Shown: in pieces, positions 32,195 through 44,361 of the stretch
How positions within the stretch are numbered: position 1 is the stretch's first letter
Layout: every line of letters starts with the position of its first letter
Assembly (NCBI GenBank): GCA_030323885.1
Contig: CM059187.1
Location: forward strand, 127,081,525-127,145,524
Source of the DNA: Branchipolynoe longqiensis
Taxonomy: Eukaryota > Annelida > Polychaeta > Phyllodocida > Polynoidae
Direction: 5' to 3'
Length of the DNA stretch: 64,000 nt
The notes under the pieces: model-generated
What the model was told of the DNA's origin: nothing
What the model saw: only the letters and a program-made list of their open reading frames with translations
Database searches by the model: none
Position numbers and translations under genes: made by a program

Positions 32195-33720
32195 GACTAT
32201 GCGTGTATGTATATGTTTGTGTATGTGTTTGTCCATGGGTCCGTGTGTGTATCCGTGTGTATGCGTCGCTGTGTGTCTATGTGTCACTCTGTGTGTAATT
32301 TATATACAGAACCCATGCTTTCCTAAATGCATTAACCATTAACGTGTCATTCAATCAAAACGGTTACTACATAGCACACAGCACCATGGGGTCTATGCAG
32401 AGTAATGCGTGAAAGCTGTGATTTTTGTTCAGCCTACCGTTTCGTGAACCCCATAATAAAGCTGATTTCCCTATGTGCGCCCACATTTTATGTCAGTTCC
32501 CACCAGAATCACTACTAGGGTGGCAAAGGACGCTTGCAAATACAGCACGCCGACCGAACGCTTGGCTGATACTTGTCGTCTGCACTCGTCAATTGACTCG
32601 TGTCGCAGTGTCGCCATGCCGACGCGTCACCTTTGAAGCCCGCAGACGACATTTCTGGTGATTGCCACAACTTCTTGCATTATCGCTCACCGCTGATGAA
32701 ATTCGCGCGCTCTGGGGGCCGGGGCTTGCGCCGCGTCGCCCGTCAATATTGCGGGTGGTGCATTTGGGAGGTGGGGGGAAATTGGGGGAAAGTGTGGCCT
32801 ATATGAGCCCCTGGGCGGTGTGCCATTCCCGGCACAGGCGAGCGCGGGAATCGTTTGAAAATAGGAGGAGTGCATGAAAGCTTTGATGTGCAAGAAGTCA
32901 ATGTGGGCGTGAATCGAAACGTTTACGTGTGAACGCGGAGGCCAAGACAACGTGCTAATGCTCCGCAGACGACAGCAAATTACCCCCCGATTGATATTCA
33001 ATGACCACACACCGACTTCCCACATTCTCAGCCTTTTGCCTCCGCACGTCGTCTGCTCAAGCATAATTTTCAAACAAACATGGCGGGAATTGTTTCCCCT
33101 TTCTTCGTGTAGGCGTAGATTGCGGATGGGGGATGAAGGGTGAATGATGGACAAGGGCTGTGTCAACTCTTTTTTTTTCTGTCTCAAAATATTGTCTACA
33201 CTCTGTGACCCAGACTGCACAAATTGAAAAGATTTCGCATTTGAGTATTTGTTTTTGGGGTTAAGCATTGCCTACGGGATTTTTTTGTCATTGCACAACA
33301 GAGGGACTTGTCAGGGATGTGAACATTTATATCACATCGGATCCTATAACAAATACTACAGGTATTTCATACGGTCAGCTACTTTACCATTAAGACCAAC
33401 AGTGAAATTATGTTATAACAGAAATGCTACGATTTGAAGTTATTTAATAATAAATAGCGGAAATGTGTAATGCAGCTCTCATGTATCATATTATATTGGC
33501 ATTTTTAGGGTTAATGTTCATCCCGATGTTACATTCTTTTAAACTCATTGGACATAATGCGACAACTGACAGCTAGCAGGAGTTGGGTAATGGGGTGGTG
33601 GGGGGGGGGGGGCGCACACCAGTACAGAATATGCAGAGTCGGGTATTTCTAGTACTAGGTGGACTATGAAGATTAATATAACAAGCCATGCATCATTTAT
33701 ACTCCCATAATTGATTATGC
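32195..33720. other. No gene confirmed; GC-rich block at 32520-33060
   Basis: A (TG)n-rich part (32200-32300) is followed by a CpG-containing non-repetitive block at 32520-33060, including CCCCGATTGATATTCAATGA and AACCCGCA-like words. A 193-codon open frame on the minus strand (32687-33268) has no recognisable domain and spans composition changes. I treat it as unsupported. Confidence 0.35.
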
Positions 33721-33723
33721 TCC

Positions 33724-33724
<1 letters not shown>

Positions 33725-33754
<30 letters not shown>

Positions 33755-33798
33755 TACATACATACATACATACATACATACGTACATACATACATACA

Positions 33799-33829
<31 letters not shown>

Positions 33830-33830
33830 C
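33725..33830. repeat. (TA)n(CATA)n microsatellite
   Basis: TATATA followed by about 20 CATA units. Confidence 0.97.
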
Positions 33831-33929
33831 ATTAGTCTATCCGGGAAGAAGATTTTTGTTGTTGTTAATCCAAGATTGTAAAAGAAACACCAACCCCTAA
33901 ACAATTCACTGGAAGCAAAGTTACGTCAC

Positions 33930-34210
33930 TACCGGTGTGCGCGCGCATCACGTTAATGACACCGGGTAAAAAGCCGTCTGGTGCTGGGGCACGTGCTCGT
34001 GTCAGTCCCGTAACTGGGCGCGCGGCCTGCAGGCCTGATTGGTCTCATTATACGGCCGGCCCCGCGCGCACAGCTCGGGTGTCCGGCGGGAGCGTGCAGG
34101 GGCGTGCCGGCCCGCCGGAGCAGCTCGGACAAGTCCCGGGGACAGCACGTGAGGGGTGTCTGCGAGGGCTCCAACTCCGTCAGGTAGACAGGCAGGCGGG
34201 CTGACCGGTT
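33930..34210. other. CpG island
   Basis: GC-rich with many CpG (GCCGGCCCCGCGCGCACAGC; GGCGGGAGCGTGCAGGGGCG). Open frames exist on both strands because stop codons are rare at this composition. No exon borders or domains are recognisable. It may be a promoter or enhancer island. Confidence 0.4.
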
Positions 34211-34219
34211 GCATGCCGG

Positions 34220-35635
34220 GCTTGACAAGAACGTCATTCATTGGTGGGTGGGTGTTGTATTAACATGACGCAGTTCACTTTGTTAGAAGTTTAAATATTT
34301 AAACAAATCTAATTTACGGTTTGAGAGAATGTCAATTTTGCTTATTGGGTACAGTTTGGGTCATGAAAGAGGCCCCCCCCCCCCACCCTCTCCCAGTTGA
34401 ATGATTTGCCATTGTTTGTGTGTGTGGTAGTCTGCCACTGTGTAGGCCTACATGGCGATTTATTTATGCGTGGCGATTTGTTTGTGCATTTGGACACAAA
34501 AAAAGGATATGCGAAGAGTTTGTGCCGCATCCCGTGCTAGTGGCACGCCTGGTGATAGAGACACGGGTAGTACTGGCGGCCAGGTGCGTCCCCACCACAC
34601 CTGTAATTATGACAAAGTCAGGTAGGTGGGTAATCAGGTCCCGAGCCAGCGTCCTAAATGGCATCATCTCCGTAGATGCGTAGCTCTTTGTCTGAATTTA
34701 GGAATCTGAATGAGTCTGTAATGAGCATCTTCTCGTGTGGCATCAGTGGTCACGGAGATCAGTGATAGCATTGGAGGCAGATGTGCTCTGAAATTATCTC
34801 AATGTGTTCATCAGAGGAATTACACACACACATATATATAATGAAACATAAATATATTATATACATATGGATGGTTGAATACAGTTTTTAGCCAACAAAG
34901 AAAAACACAGTTTGTCAAATGATTTGAAAACACACAAGGAACCGTTCAGAATTGCGATCACAAATGTTCCTGATACACCATACACGACTAGAATATCTTA
35001 ATAGCTCAAGCTGAATAGTCCAATTAAATGTACATGTATATTAACATGGTCGATTACATATCACACCAGAAGGATATTGATAGATGAATACTAGTGAGTC
35101 GAGAAAGATCTGTGGTGTTAGTTTAACATTATTCACCCTCTCCCTTCATTCACTTGCGACCACCAGTTTCTTAGAAGAGAGTTACTATTTAAGTCAAGGC
35201 GGTGTGATTGTTGTTTTCTGCTATCGTCCTGGCTAATGAATTCCTCTTATTTGAGTGTTCGCAGAAACATTATTTATGCTCACCCAAGCTGTGCACGTCA
35301 CTCTCTGTGGAGTGGCTATTCATGAGAGTCCTGACCCTTGCCCCAGCCTCGAATCCCCTCCGCCACTTCTTGGAAATGCACTGAATGGAACAGGTATACA
35401 GAAGTGAATTGCTTTATTGATTCTACCGGTACAACTATGCGTGTTATTCAAGCGCAGTGTCGAGTAATTACTTCGCTGAATACACTACAGTCTTCTCCTA
35501 CCACACATAGCTAGCTCCACTTTTACTGCTCTTGCTTCATGTTAGAAAAAAAAAATGAATTAAAAAAAAAGAGAAGAATTGTAGTGAGGATCGCTCGATG
35601 GGCGGGAGTAGGAAGGATCCACTTTTTTTTTAATC
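34220..35635. other. No gene recognised
   Basis: AT-rich sequence with a 12-C run near 34374-34385. No repeats of the families above except short TA tracts. Confidence 0.5.
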
Positions 35636-35639
35636 ATGT

Positions 35640-35880
35640 CAGAGAAACCGGTACCCTCCTGAGGCGACGGCCGGGTAAGGTACGCTGGGCTCCAGTAATG
35701 GTGCACATTAGCCCCGCACTGAAGACCCTCTTAGCTTCTAATTGGTGCGCCCGCTCGCCAAGTAGCGTCCACGGCCACGTAGTCCGCGTCCCTCAAATGT
35801 CGTCTGTCTTCAACTAAATGCCGTCTACTGAAATGGCGCCCACATTTGACATGACGCGTCGGGAAATGAGAAGCGAAAGA
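35640..35880. other. GC-rich non-repetitive block
   Basis: Balanced to GC-rich stretch (GAGGCGACGGCCGGGTAAGG; GTCCACGGCCACGTAGTCCG) flanked by AT-rich DNA and a (TA)n at 35905-35927. No coding signal. Confidence 0.35.
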
Positions 35881-36683
35881 AAAGCGAGCAGGAAATCATA
35901 GGAAGTATATATATATATATATATATAACACCAACTAGCGCGGCACGTAAAATAGGCGGAAATGTCTTAATTAGCATCAGCAATGGTTATTTCTCCGGGC
36001 TATTTCGTGGATGAAAAAAATAAGAACCACGGTTATCACCGAGCGATGCACGCCCCGAAGCTTTCTATGGCGGGGGACAAAAATCGATTTGACTGTTTTT
36101 ACCCAGTATCACTATCAGTCTATGTATGGTTCCTTGGGTTTTTTTTTATGCTTAACAAATAATTTTGAAGTGGATGTTCTCACGTATTGTAGATGGATGG
36201 ATCATTCGGAAGAACTTACGTGGAAAGAAATGCAATGAACCTGCACAGGGTTTGTAATACTAATACTAATAGGTAATAAAGTCGGCTTTCACGCAAAATA
36301 CATCCATCAGTTGGCCATGCGTATATAGTTTCAAGCTCGTAAACAAACAACGCGAAAATCACGTCGGTGGGGGGGGGGGGGGAGGGGGGCTATTGTCCTA
36401 AATGTAAGCTATGAACAATCCCTAATGCTTCGGTGGGGTTTTTTTTGGGTTAAAAAACACAAGATTGTTACAACGATTATTATATCTTACTGTAGAATTA
36501 TCATCCACACTGTCCTTTACCCGCCAGTTCCCAGACCGTTCAGTATAATGAACAGCTATAACTACAGAACTCAAGTAGTTCTGATGGGCCAAAATCACCC
36601 AATGGTGCCATAATCTGTAACTATTTACACAGATGTACATAAATAAACGATATAATCTAATCACGTGATGCATGTTTACAGTT

Positions 36684-36687
<4 letters not shown>

Positions 36688-36740
<53 letters not shown>
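36688..36740. repeat. (TA)n microsatellite
   Basis: About 50 bp of TATATA, 120 bp before the CR1-like element. Confidence 0.97.
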
Positions 36741-36741
<1 letters not shown>

Positions 36742-36869
36742 AGCTGTATACTGTATGTGCAGCACATAATATTAATTATATAACACATGATTTCGGGTGA
36801 AAGTACCAGTTTTATTTGACCGGTTACACTAATCTGCGTACGCTATTTGGTGGGATCCAATGCGACCAT

Positions 36870-39042
36870 TACATAGTGCCAGTAAAATCCCCATCTTTTT
36901 TCATAGGAGAGAAGGGAGGAGGGGGAAATCATTTTAGGCCACGCTCTATGGCCCACTGCGTAGAACTAAAGTCCCATGACTTGCTAAATAAATTTAAGGA
37001 GAAAAATGTGCAAGAGTGCTGGGACCTGTTTCAAAATGTGCTATCAGGTGCTATCAGTATCAAAAGGCACGTACCACTAAGAAAATTCACAACCAGGAAA
37101 CAACCTCCTTGGTACTCCAGGGATATTACCACTGCCAGAAACTTGAAAAACAAAGCATGGAATGTCTACTTCAATAATAAGACATTGGAAAATTGGGAAA
37201 AATACACTATCTCTAGGAATGCCGCAAATGACATTGTCAGTGGACACAAAGAGACTTTTGAGGACAAAATTGTCCAAGACATTAAAAATAACCCGAAAAA
37301 CTTCTGGAGTTATGCTTCACATAAATAAAAAAAATGGCAATGGCATACCAGCTCTAGCCAATAGTGATGACTAACTAATCGTAGACGATGAAGGCAAAGC
37401 TGAACTACTCAATGAGTTCTTCGTCAGTGTGTTTACCAATGAAAATACGAATAATATCCCACCCTCTCCAGATTCAGGAGTCACAGAATTCATCAGTGAC
37501 GTTGACATAACAGACGATAAAGTTGACAAATTAATTGAAAAACTAAATGTCTCCAAGGCACCTGGGCCAGATGGGATCCATGCAAAAATCATCAAAGAAT
37601 GTTCTGAGCAAATTGGACCTATTTTGACATCTCTATTCCGCAAAAGCCTATTTGAACGGAAAATACCCAAACAATGGAAAGATGCTGAGGTAAAACCCCT
37701 GCATAAAAAGGGACCAAAATGCCTGGCATCAAATTACAGACCTGTGAGTTTAACCTCCCTATGCTGTAAAATGCTAGAAAGAATAATCCGAGACTGTGTC
37801 ATAGAACACTTGGAAAAACTAGGATTGATATCTCCAGACCAACACGGATTCACTGGAGGAAAATCTTGTCTGTCACAACTACTAGAAGTGATGGAAATTT
37901 GGACTGACTGGCTGGATCATGGCCTGGCATGGGACACCGTCTATCTGGACTTCTCCAAAGCCTTTGATAGTGTGCCCCACAAAAGACTATTAAACAAAGT
38001 CAAAGCTCTGGGAATATCCGGATCAATTTCTGAATGGATACAGGACTTCCTGTCTGAGAGAAAGCAAAGGGTAGTTGTAGGTAATAAAAAATCTTCCTTT
38101 AAGAATGTCACCTCAGGAATACCTCAGGGAAGTGTGCTGGGACCAATATTATTTAAAATATTTATAAATGACCTGCCAGGCAGTGTCTCATGAAACCTAA
38201 AAATATTTGCGGATGACACAAAGGTCTTTTGAGCAATAAAAGACGTAAGAGATAAAAATCTCTTACAAGAGGATATTCTGAAACTCTCACAATGGTCTGA
38301 GAAATGGCAATTGCCCTTCAATGGAAAGAAGTGCAAAATTATTCATTACGGGAAAAATAATCCTCATTATGCCTATATTATGCAGAACACTGTCCTGCAA
38401 CAAGATAGCTATGAAAATGACTTGGGTGTAACCTTCGACTCCCAACTCTCCTTTCAGAAACACATGAGGACTATCATCTCAAATGCTAACCAGAGAGTAG
38501 GAATAATTAAAAGAACCTTCCATTGCCTCAACAAGAACAATTTTCTCATTCTATTTAAGTCTCTTGTTAGGCCAATTTTGGAATACTGTCCACAAATTTG
38601 GAGCCCAATTTTTCGGAAAGATATTCTGGAGATCGAAAAGGTTCAGAGACGTGCAACGAAACTAGTTGCAGTTATAAAGGACTTACCCTATGAACAAAGG
38701 CTCAGGAAATTGAAACTTCCTACCCTTTCCTAAAGAAGGAAAAGAAGTGACATAATTGAAGTATTTAAAACTATGAAAGGTTTTGATAAAATAGATATGA
38801 ACCAATTTTTCACCTTGAATAAAAGAGAAGGCAGCTGGGGCCATACTCTCAAACTAGTAAAACCCAGAGCCGTTTCAAAATTAAGGCAACACAGTTTCTC
38901 AAACAGGATCATAAATATATGGAATAGTCTCCCACAAAATGTTATAGATGCCGGCTCAATAAATTCATTCAAGAACCGATTAGAAAAGGCATGGGCTGAT
39001 GATACAGGGAAATTTGACCACTTATTCACCACATGCTACTAA
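36870..39042 (+). pseudogene. CR1-like non-LTR retrotransposon, decayed RT gene
   Basis: Reads as the pol ORF of a CR1-clade LINE from the linker before the RT to the end. Frame 3 (36870-37320) has the pre-RT region (QPPWYSRDITTARNLKNKAW; NPKNFWSYAS). A frameshift in the A run at about 37320-37333 moves to frame 1. There follow RT boxes KAPGPDGIHAK (37555), SNYRPVSLTSL, VYLDFSKAFDSVPHKRLL (palm, first Asp), GIPQGSVLGPILFKIFINDL and the catalytic IFADDTKVF (38200), then thumb LGVTFDSQLSF and the C-terminal SNRIINIWNSLPQNVIDA. Stop codons interrupt frame 1 at 37372, 38191, 38230 and 38731; the natural stop is at 39040. The endonuclease domain is missing (5' truncation). Four stops plus one frameshift mean it cannot make enzyme. 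The FADD box itself is intact. Confidence 0.93.
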
Positions 39043-39175
39043 TTTATTCCTTGTGTTGCTAATTACTTGCACTCAAGCAAAAATGAGAGACAAATAAGTG
39101 TTCACACTTCCTGTCTACCAATCACTATATCACTATAACACTATGAAGTCATTTGCATTCTAGTCTGCCATTGTT

Positions 39176-39490
39176 CTTTCAAGTGACAGATATATTGAAC
39201 AGCCTCCCAGACCAAGTGGTTGAAGCACCAATTGTAGAAGCATTTGAGAGAAGGCTGGATAGACATTGGAAAGGACACCCACAATTATATGACTTCAGGG
39301 CACTGCCGACCTTCATGTATGCACACAAAAAAAGAAATTGTTTTCCAAAATTTGCTGACATGACAATGAGAGGCCCAATAATACCTAGATCATCCAGAAG
39401 AGGATCTGTAAGTTAATCTGTCAGTTATTCTGTAAGTTATTCTGTAAGTTAATCCGTAAGTTAATCTGTAAGTTAATCTGTAAGGTAGTG
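39176..39490 (+). pseudogene. 3' end of a second CR1-like element with tandem tail
   Basis: A frame reading ILNSLPDQVVEAPIVEAF, ERRLDRHWKGHPQLYDF corresponds to the same C-terminal region as 38930-39030 of the preceding copy but from a different subfamily. It is followed by a 12-bp tandem tail of GTTAATCTGTAA variants at 39411-39485, as expected of CR1/L2-type 3' ends. Confidence 0.8.
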
Positions 39491-40145
39491 CCGCATGTCC
39501 TTACTGGACAGTTACTGACTGAGTGACCACGCACTGACTGCCTACTCAAGCTGGTCTTCCCTCCAACCTCTACCCCCACCCCCACCACCCCTACCCTACC
39601 CCCACCACCCCTACCACACTCACTAGGGGTATGGGGGATTCACGTGTAAACCCCCATAAGTAAACCTACACGATGAGCCTGAAGACGATTTGGTAGGAAA
39701 CCACTAATTTGATTTCGTCAATCTGCGCGTGCCAGTGGGTATGATTCAATGTACCCATTAAATAATGTTGCAGAATGTTAAATACAAGGTCAATTGTATG
39801 ATTGTGTTTCATGGCACAACCATATGTCCTCTGCTGCTACGACTAATTACATCATGATTTGATAATATTAATAGCTCTTGCGTAAGGTCGTCTGCAGTAG
39901 TTGGATCTGATGGATCCTTTACTATGTTGCACCAAAGAAATCCCCAAATAACCCAAAAGTAGCGAAGTATTCTGGTAGAAATGAATCATCCACTTCCACG
40001 ACCTCTACCCCCCTAGCCCCCCAGCCTCCAATACCAGTGGGGGAGAGCACATCCTTATGGTCAATTGATCTGCTATTATGTATGCTAAGTTTTAGGCGTC
40101 CAGTCACCATCCCTCTGATCAGCCCCCCCCCCTCCCCACACACAC
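39490..40145. other. No gene recognised
   Basis: A CCCCCACCACCCCTACC tract at 39570-39620, otherwise unique sequence. Confidence 0.5.
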
Positions 40146-40147
40146 TC

Positions 40148-40500
40148 GTAAAGCTGCATAGTCTGATGAAATATACAATTTTCAAAACTAAACCAATTAT
40201 CTAGATCTGATTTTACATATCTAACTTAGATACTGATGCACTTGTTAAATATTTGTTTCTACGTAGAAGACAATACTGAGTCAATTTAACAGAACCTGTT
40301 ACTGCAGAAGTCTATGGTGTCAGAGTTTTGGGAAGCTTGCCAAAACTAATTTTCCATGTTTGCACTCAAAATATTAAAAAAGTCTACCATTTAAAATAAA
40401 AGTAACTTTGAACTAATGTAAAGTAGATACTAGGATGGATCTATTATATTTATCTCAGAAAAATACAGAAATTCAAAACCATCGGACTATGCAACTTTAA
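40148..40500 (-). mobile_element. TTAAAG-type TIR element, near full length
   Basis: GTAAAGCTGCATAGTCTGAT to CATCGGACTATGCAACTTTA, 353 bp, the cleanest copy in the window. Body order: ATCTAACTTAGATACTGATG, ATTTAACAGAACCTGTTACT, CTATGGTGTCAGAGTTTTG, TTTGCACTCAAAATATT, ATTCAAAACC. Confidence 0.9.
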
Positions 40501-40786
40501 CGAAAACATCAAAGGGATAAACGATCAAGATAAGGGCTTCATTCTGGAGGGAGTAGCGGAGGGGTTTAGAGCAACCAACTTCATCCATGGACACAGGTAA
40601 AAGATTCATACATTTGCCAACCCCCACACCCCACTTCCACGAGTTGGTTGGCAGACAGCTCAGGTGGAGTTGGTGAATGGGTGCTACATAATTAATAACA
40701 GGAGAGACACGCTGGATCATTACCACACTAACTGTAGCAGTAACAGTCATACTGAAGCTGGAACCAAATAAAGTAAGCGATATGAT

Positions 40787-41169
40787 CAAAGACCCTATAA
40801 TACTAAGACGGCTCACTCCCTATCTCTCCAATGGTAATGTAAATTTTGCAGTGCCACCTTGTGGTGGGTTTGATCAGCCCGGCTGCTGGTTGGTGTTTCA
40901 CATCTAAACACATACAATTATATTATACATGATATAGGTAAGTATGAATACACATCAATATGAAATTGCTATGAACAAATAACCATCATCATCAGCATCA
41001 TCATCAGCATCGCCATCATCACACATCTTTCACATTCATATATACATTTATACATATAATATAGCACCTGTTTAACCAAGAGAATAGCCAGCGCACCAAG
41101 TGGTGGGTTTGATCATTTTGATTACACAGTACAGGCTGAGTGAGCCATCTTAGTATTATAGGGTCTTTG
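40787..41169. mobile_element. MITE with CAAAGACCCTATAATACTAA ends and 7-bp target duplication
   Basis: Left end CAAAGACCCTATAATACTAA plus GACGGCTCACT is inverted at the right (AGTGAGCCATCTTAGTATTA, TAGGGTCTTTG). ATATGAT flanks both sides (40780-40786, 41170-41176); if the terminal G is counted with the flank the duplication is 8 bp, as for hAT elements. 383 bp, no coding capacity. Inside, CCACCTTGTGGTGGGTTTGA and CCAAGTGGTGGGTTTGATCA form a second symmetric pair. Confidence 0.9.
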
Positions 41170-41493
41170 ATATGATGCATCTAGACCGCATGGAGTAGAG
41201 CTAAATGATCCAGCAGTCAATAACAAGTTCTCATTCCGAATGGTGCATCATGTGGCGGTGTGCGGAGGGTAGTGTCATGGCAAAGGTTGATCTCTCACAG
41301 CTGCCTACCGGAGTGTTAAAGTGTGCCCTAACGATTACAAAGTGACATGGTTAGCATGGCACTACATAGGCGAGGAGAAAGAGACATTCATCATAGACAC
41401 AAGGCTCCTACTGCCTTAGCGTGGCCATATTTAATACAATCTTCCATGTTAATGGTGCAGATAATGAACGATATGGATTAAGAAAGGATAGTT

Positions 41494-41815
41494 CTCTGTG
41501 CCGGAGTGGTTAGAGTGTTTGACTTTTTTCTAGGTCAGACTCCTAATCTGAAGGTCAGGGGTTCGATTCCCCATGCCCCCCCCCCCTATCTCTGCCAATT
41601 TGGATTTCCACTAGTGGGTATAACTTACAGCGTCATCAAAGGCCAGTTGCTTTCATACCATGTCTATGTAGTGTGGGAGGTTAAAAATCGGTTGGGTCGG
41701 TAAAAGTGTAGGCTCAGGCTTTCTATCGACAAACTGTCTAATGGTTAAAACAAGTCTATTCAAACTTATCCATGACAGGCAGTATAAATCTTCAAGAAAA
41801 AAAAGAAAGAATAGT
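41494..41815 (+). mobile_element. SINE family B, copy 1
   Basis: The tRNA-like head GTGCCGGAGTGGTTAGAGTG, TCAGACTCCTAATCTGA and GGGGTTCGATTCCCC contains an anticodon-like arm with CCT in a 7-nt loop and a T arm. A 16-nt insert (TTGACTTTTTTCTAGG) sits between the D and anticodon arms. A C run, GCCAATTTGGATTTCCACTA, GTATAACTTACAGCGTCATC, TTTCATACCATGTCTATGTA and GGCAGTATAAATC, then an A-rich end follow. A second copy is at 43014. This family has no sequence in common with the GACGGGATGGCC SINEs. Confidence 0.85.
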
Positions 41816-41930
41816 GTGCTGGCTGGATGACTTCCTGATATTAGCAGACACACTAGAGCAATGCACGGAAGCGATGTAGAGAAAACTACTGCAACTGTAG
41901 AGAAAACTCTTTTTTGTGGTGAGCTATTAT

Positions 41931-42287
41931 TTAAAGTTGCATAGTCTGCTGGTTTTGACTTTCTGCCATTAAAACAAAGTAATTATTTTAATATTTTAGA
42001 TAAGCACATTATATTGATCATTATAATATATTTACCTTTAATTTGAAGTAGCTTTGATTTTATAGAAAAACATGCAAAAGTAATTTTGGTAAGCGCATCA
42101 AAATTCTGATACCATAGGTTTCAGCACTGACACTAGTGACAGGTTCTATTATTAAATTGACTTAGTACCCTCTTCTATGCAGCAAGAAATGCTAAATAAG
42201 TGCACCAAGTTGGCTATGCAGGATCAAATCTAGGTCAATGCTTTGGTTTATAAAACGTGATGCTTTCATCGGATTATGCAACTTTAA
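41931..42287 (+). mobile_element. TTAAAG-type TIR element
   Basis: TTAAAGTTGCATAGTCTGCT to CATCGGATTATGCAACTTTA, 357 bp, opposite orientation to 40148-40500. Confidence 0.88.
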
Positions 42288-42884
42288 TATCGACCAGCAC
42301 AAAAATAGTTGTTTTGGGGAGGCTTTCTGGGGTGTATGGGGGGGGGTCGTGTTGTGTGGGGATTGGGGGGGGGGTGAGGTTGATAGTGCAAATTGTACAC
42401 CAACTATCGCTACCAGAGAACAAGTTGTGGGACCTGGTGGCAGCGCTGAAGGAGGTCCAGAAGGAGGTTCAGCAACAGAGGTGCAGACTGTCAAAAATGG
42501 AGCTGCAGTCCCTTAATGGGAAGCTAAATTGGGTGGCCCAAGTCATCTAGAGTGCCACCCACACTTACAGAGATTAATTAACAGCGCCAGTGGATACGCG
42601 CGCTTCCTTTTATACTACACATTGTCGGTCAACCCTTTGTCCTTGCCAAGCCGTATTCAATCTGGTGTGCCTGACTCTTGGAGTGAACCACCTTGGGGGC
42701 CACGAGCAGGGGAGTGGTGGGGGCAGGGGTGGGTGGGACACGGGGCGGTTCACGTGTACCCCCACCTCCACCCGCGCACACACACACACAGACACACTAA
42801 GCAAGCTAAGGTGTCACATATATAGTTATCGTAGGTGTGGGTTATTACTACGAATATTCTATTCTTCACAGATGCTAATACATA

Positions 42885-43547
42885 TTGAAGCTGCATAGTC
42901 CGATAAAACTTAAAAGCATATTTTCACAACCAAAGCAATTATCTAGATTTCATCCAACATACCTAACATAGACACTAAGCATATGTTGCCACATAGAAGG
43001 GAATACCGCGTGATGTGCTCTGTGGAGGAGTGGTTAGAGTGTCTGACGTTTTTCTAGGTCGGACTCCTAATCTGAAGGTCAGTGGTTTGATTCCCCATGC
43101 CCCCCCCCCCCCCCACCTCCGCCAATTTGGATTTCCACTGCTGTGTATAACTTACAGCATCATCAAAGGCCAGTTGCTCTCATAGAGTCATACCATGTCT
43201 ATGTGATGTCGGAGGTTAAAAATCCCTTCGGTCGGTAAAAGTGTAGGCACGGGCTTTCTATTGACAATGGTGGAAACAAGTCTATTCAGACTTATCCGTG
43301 ATAGGCAGTATAAATCATCAAGAAAAAAGTTTATTAGAATATATTACTGCTGAAGCCTATAGTGTCAAAGGTTTTGGCATGTGTGCCAAAATTAATTTGC
43401 TGTGTTTGTACTTCAAATATCTCCTAAGTTAGCCATTTAAAATAAAAGTTGCTTTAACCTAATGTGCGGTAGATCATAACCATCGAATTAATACATTTAT
43501 CTCAGAAAATAACAGAAACTCAAAAGCATCGGACTATGCAACTTTAA
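42885..43547 (-). mobile_element. TTAAAG-type TIR element split by SINE B
   Basis: TTGAAGCTGCATAGTCCGAT begins the element. The body stops at GAAGGGAATACCG (about 43012) and resumes at TTTATTAGAATATATTACTG (43330), ending CATCGGACTATGCAACTTTA. Comparison with 40148-40500 shows that no body sequence is missing apart from the insertion site. Confidence 0.88.
43014..43328 (+). mobile_element. SINE family B, copy 2
   Basis: GGAGGAGTGGTTAGAGTGTC head, GACTCCTAATCTGAAGGTC arm, 18-C run, GCCAATTTGGATTTCCACTG, TATAACTTACAGCATCATCA and GGCAGTATAAATCATCAAGA end. Inserted within the TIR element. Confidence 0.87.
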
Positions 43548-43618
43548 GTGAGGATGTTGTCTTAGTATTTTACAGAACTAACCATACTGTAAACATTTAA
43601 CCTTAGTGGCTTGTTCGA

Positions 43619-44046
43619 TGTCATCATCATCATCATCATGCTGTTGGTCGCGATGCGACAAAGACTGCTTTCATTACTTGACTGCCACTCTCCTATTTCA
43701 TGAAAGCTGCCTGCAAAAGTGTTGAAGTGCTGCTGGCTTTTGCAAGTTACCAGCGGCACTCTCTCGAGGACCAAATAGAGGTTTCACACCGGCAAGAACA
43801 TGTCAAGACAGGCGCAAAACTATTTGTCCCTGCAGTGGCTGGTCGGGAGATGTTGGGAGTTCCATACATCAACCGCCCTTAATGCTGCCACAGTGACATG
43901 GTTTTCTGTTTAGGGTTTGCTCCCTTAGCCTTCGGTTCTGTCAAGGACCTGTACCACAAGGCAGTGGTTTACAACTCTGCAAGGCAGGGGCGTCAAACTC
44001 CCTGAGGTATTGCTATACCTGCAATACCTGCATACCTAATGTACCT
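43619..44046 (-). mobile_element. LINE-tailed chimeric element
   Basis: On the minus strand the 3' end is the LINE end with an (ATG)n tail (43619-43640) and GTCGCATCGCGACCAACAGC. The remainder aligns to 18862-19205 (GCCTGCAAAAGTGTTGAAGT; TGTCCCTGCAGTGGCTGGTC read on the plus strand). Relative to 18715-19205 it lacks the last LINE codons upstream of the stop. Confidence 0.82.
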
Positions 44047-44361
44047 AAAATAAAAACAGATTCTCTTAAATTCCTCTTGCCATTTTCTACTTCTTAATGG
44101 AGTAATTCCAAAGATAACTAGTTTTGTTTATGTATTAGGTCTATAATTCATCACCGGATGCTTTGGTTGCAATATCATGTCATTTTGCTCGTCAATAGGC
44201 ATCACCTTAGTTTACCACTTTGTTTCATAATGGGAGGAAAAACTTTAAAAAATAGCATTTCAATCATGCTTCTTCACATCGGAAGCGATAATCAAATGGT
44301 GCTGGTTTGCCTTTGTGTGCGTGTCATGATACGTTGGTAAATGTGGATTGTTTGTTTGTTT

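Noticed and set aside
32687..33268. 193-codon open frame on the minus strand
   Set aside because: No recognisable domain or codon bias, and it spans GC-rich and AT-rich parts without a change in character. Kept only as a region of low stop density.
41494..41580. Functional tRNA-Arg(CCT) gene
   Set aside because: A 16-nt insertion between the D and anticodon arms and a SINE-type continuation shared with 43014 show that it is a SINE head.
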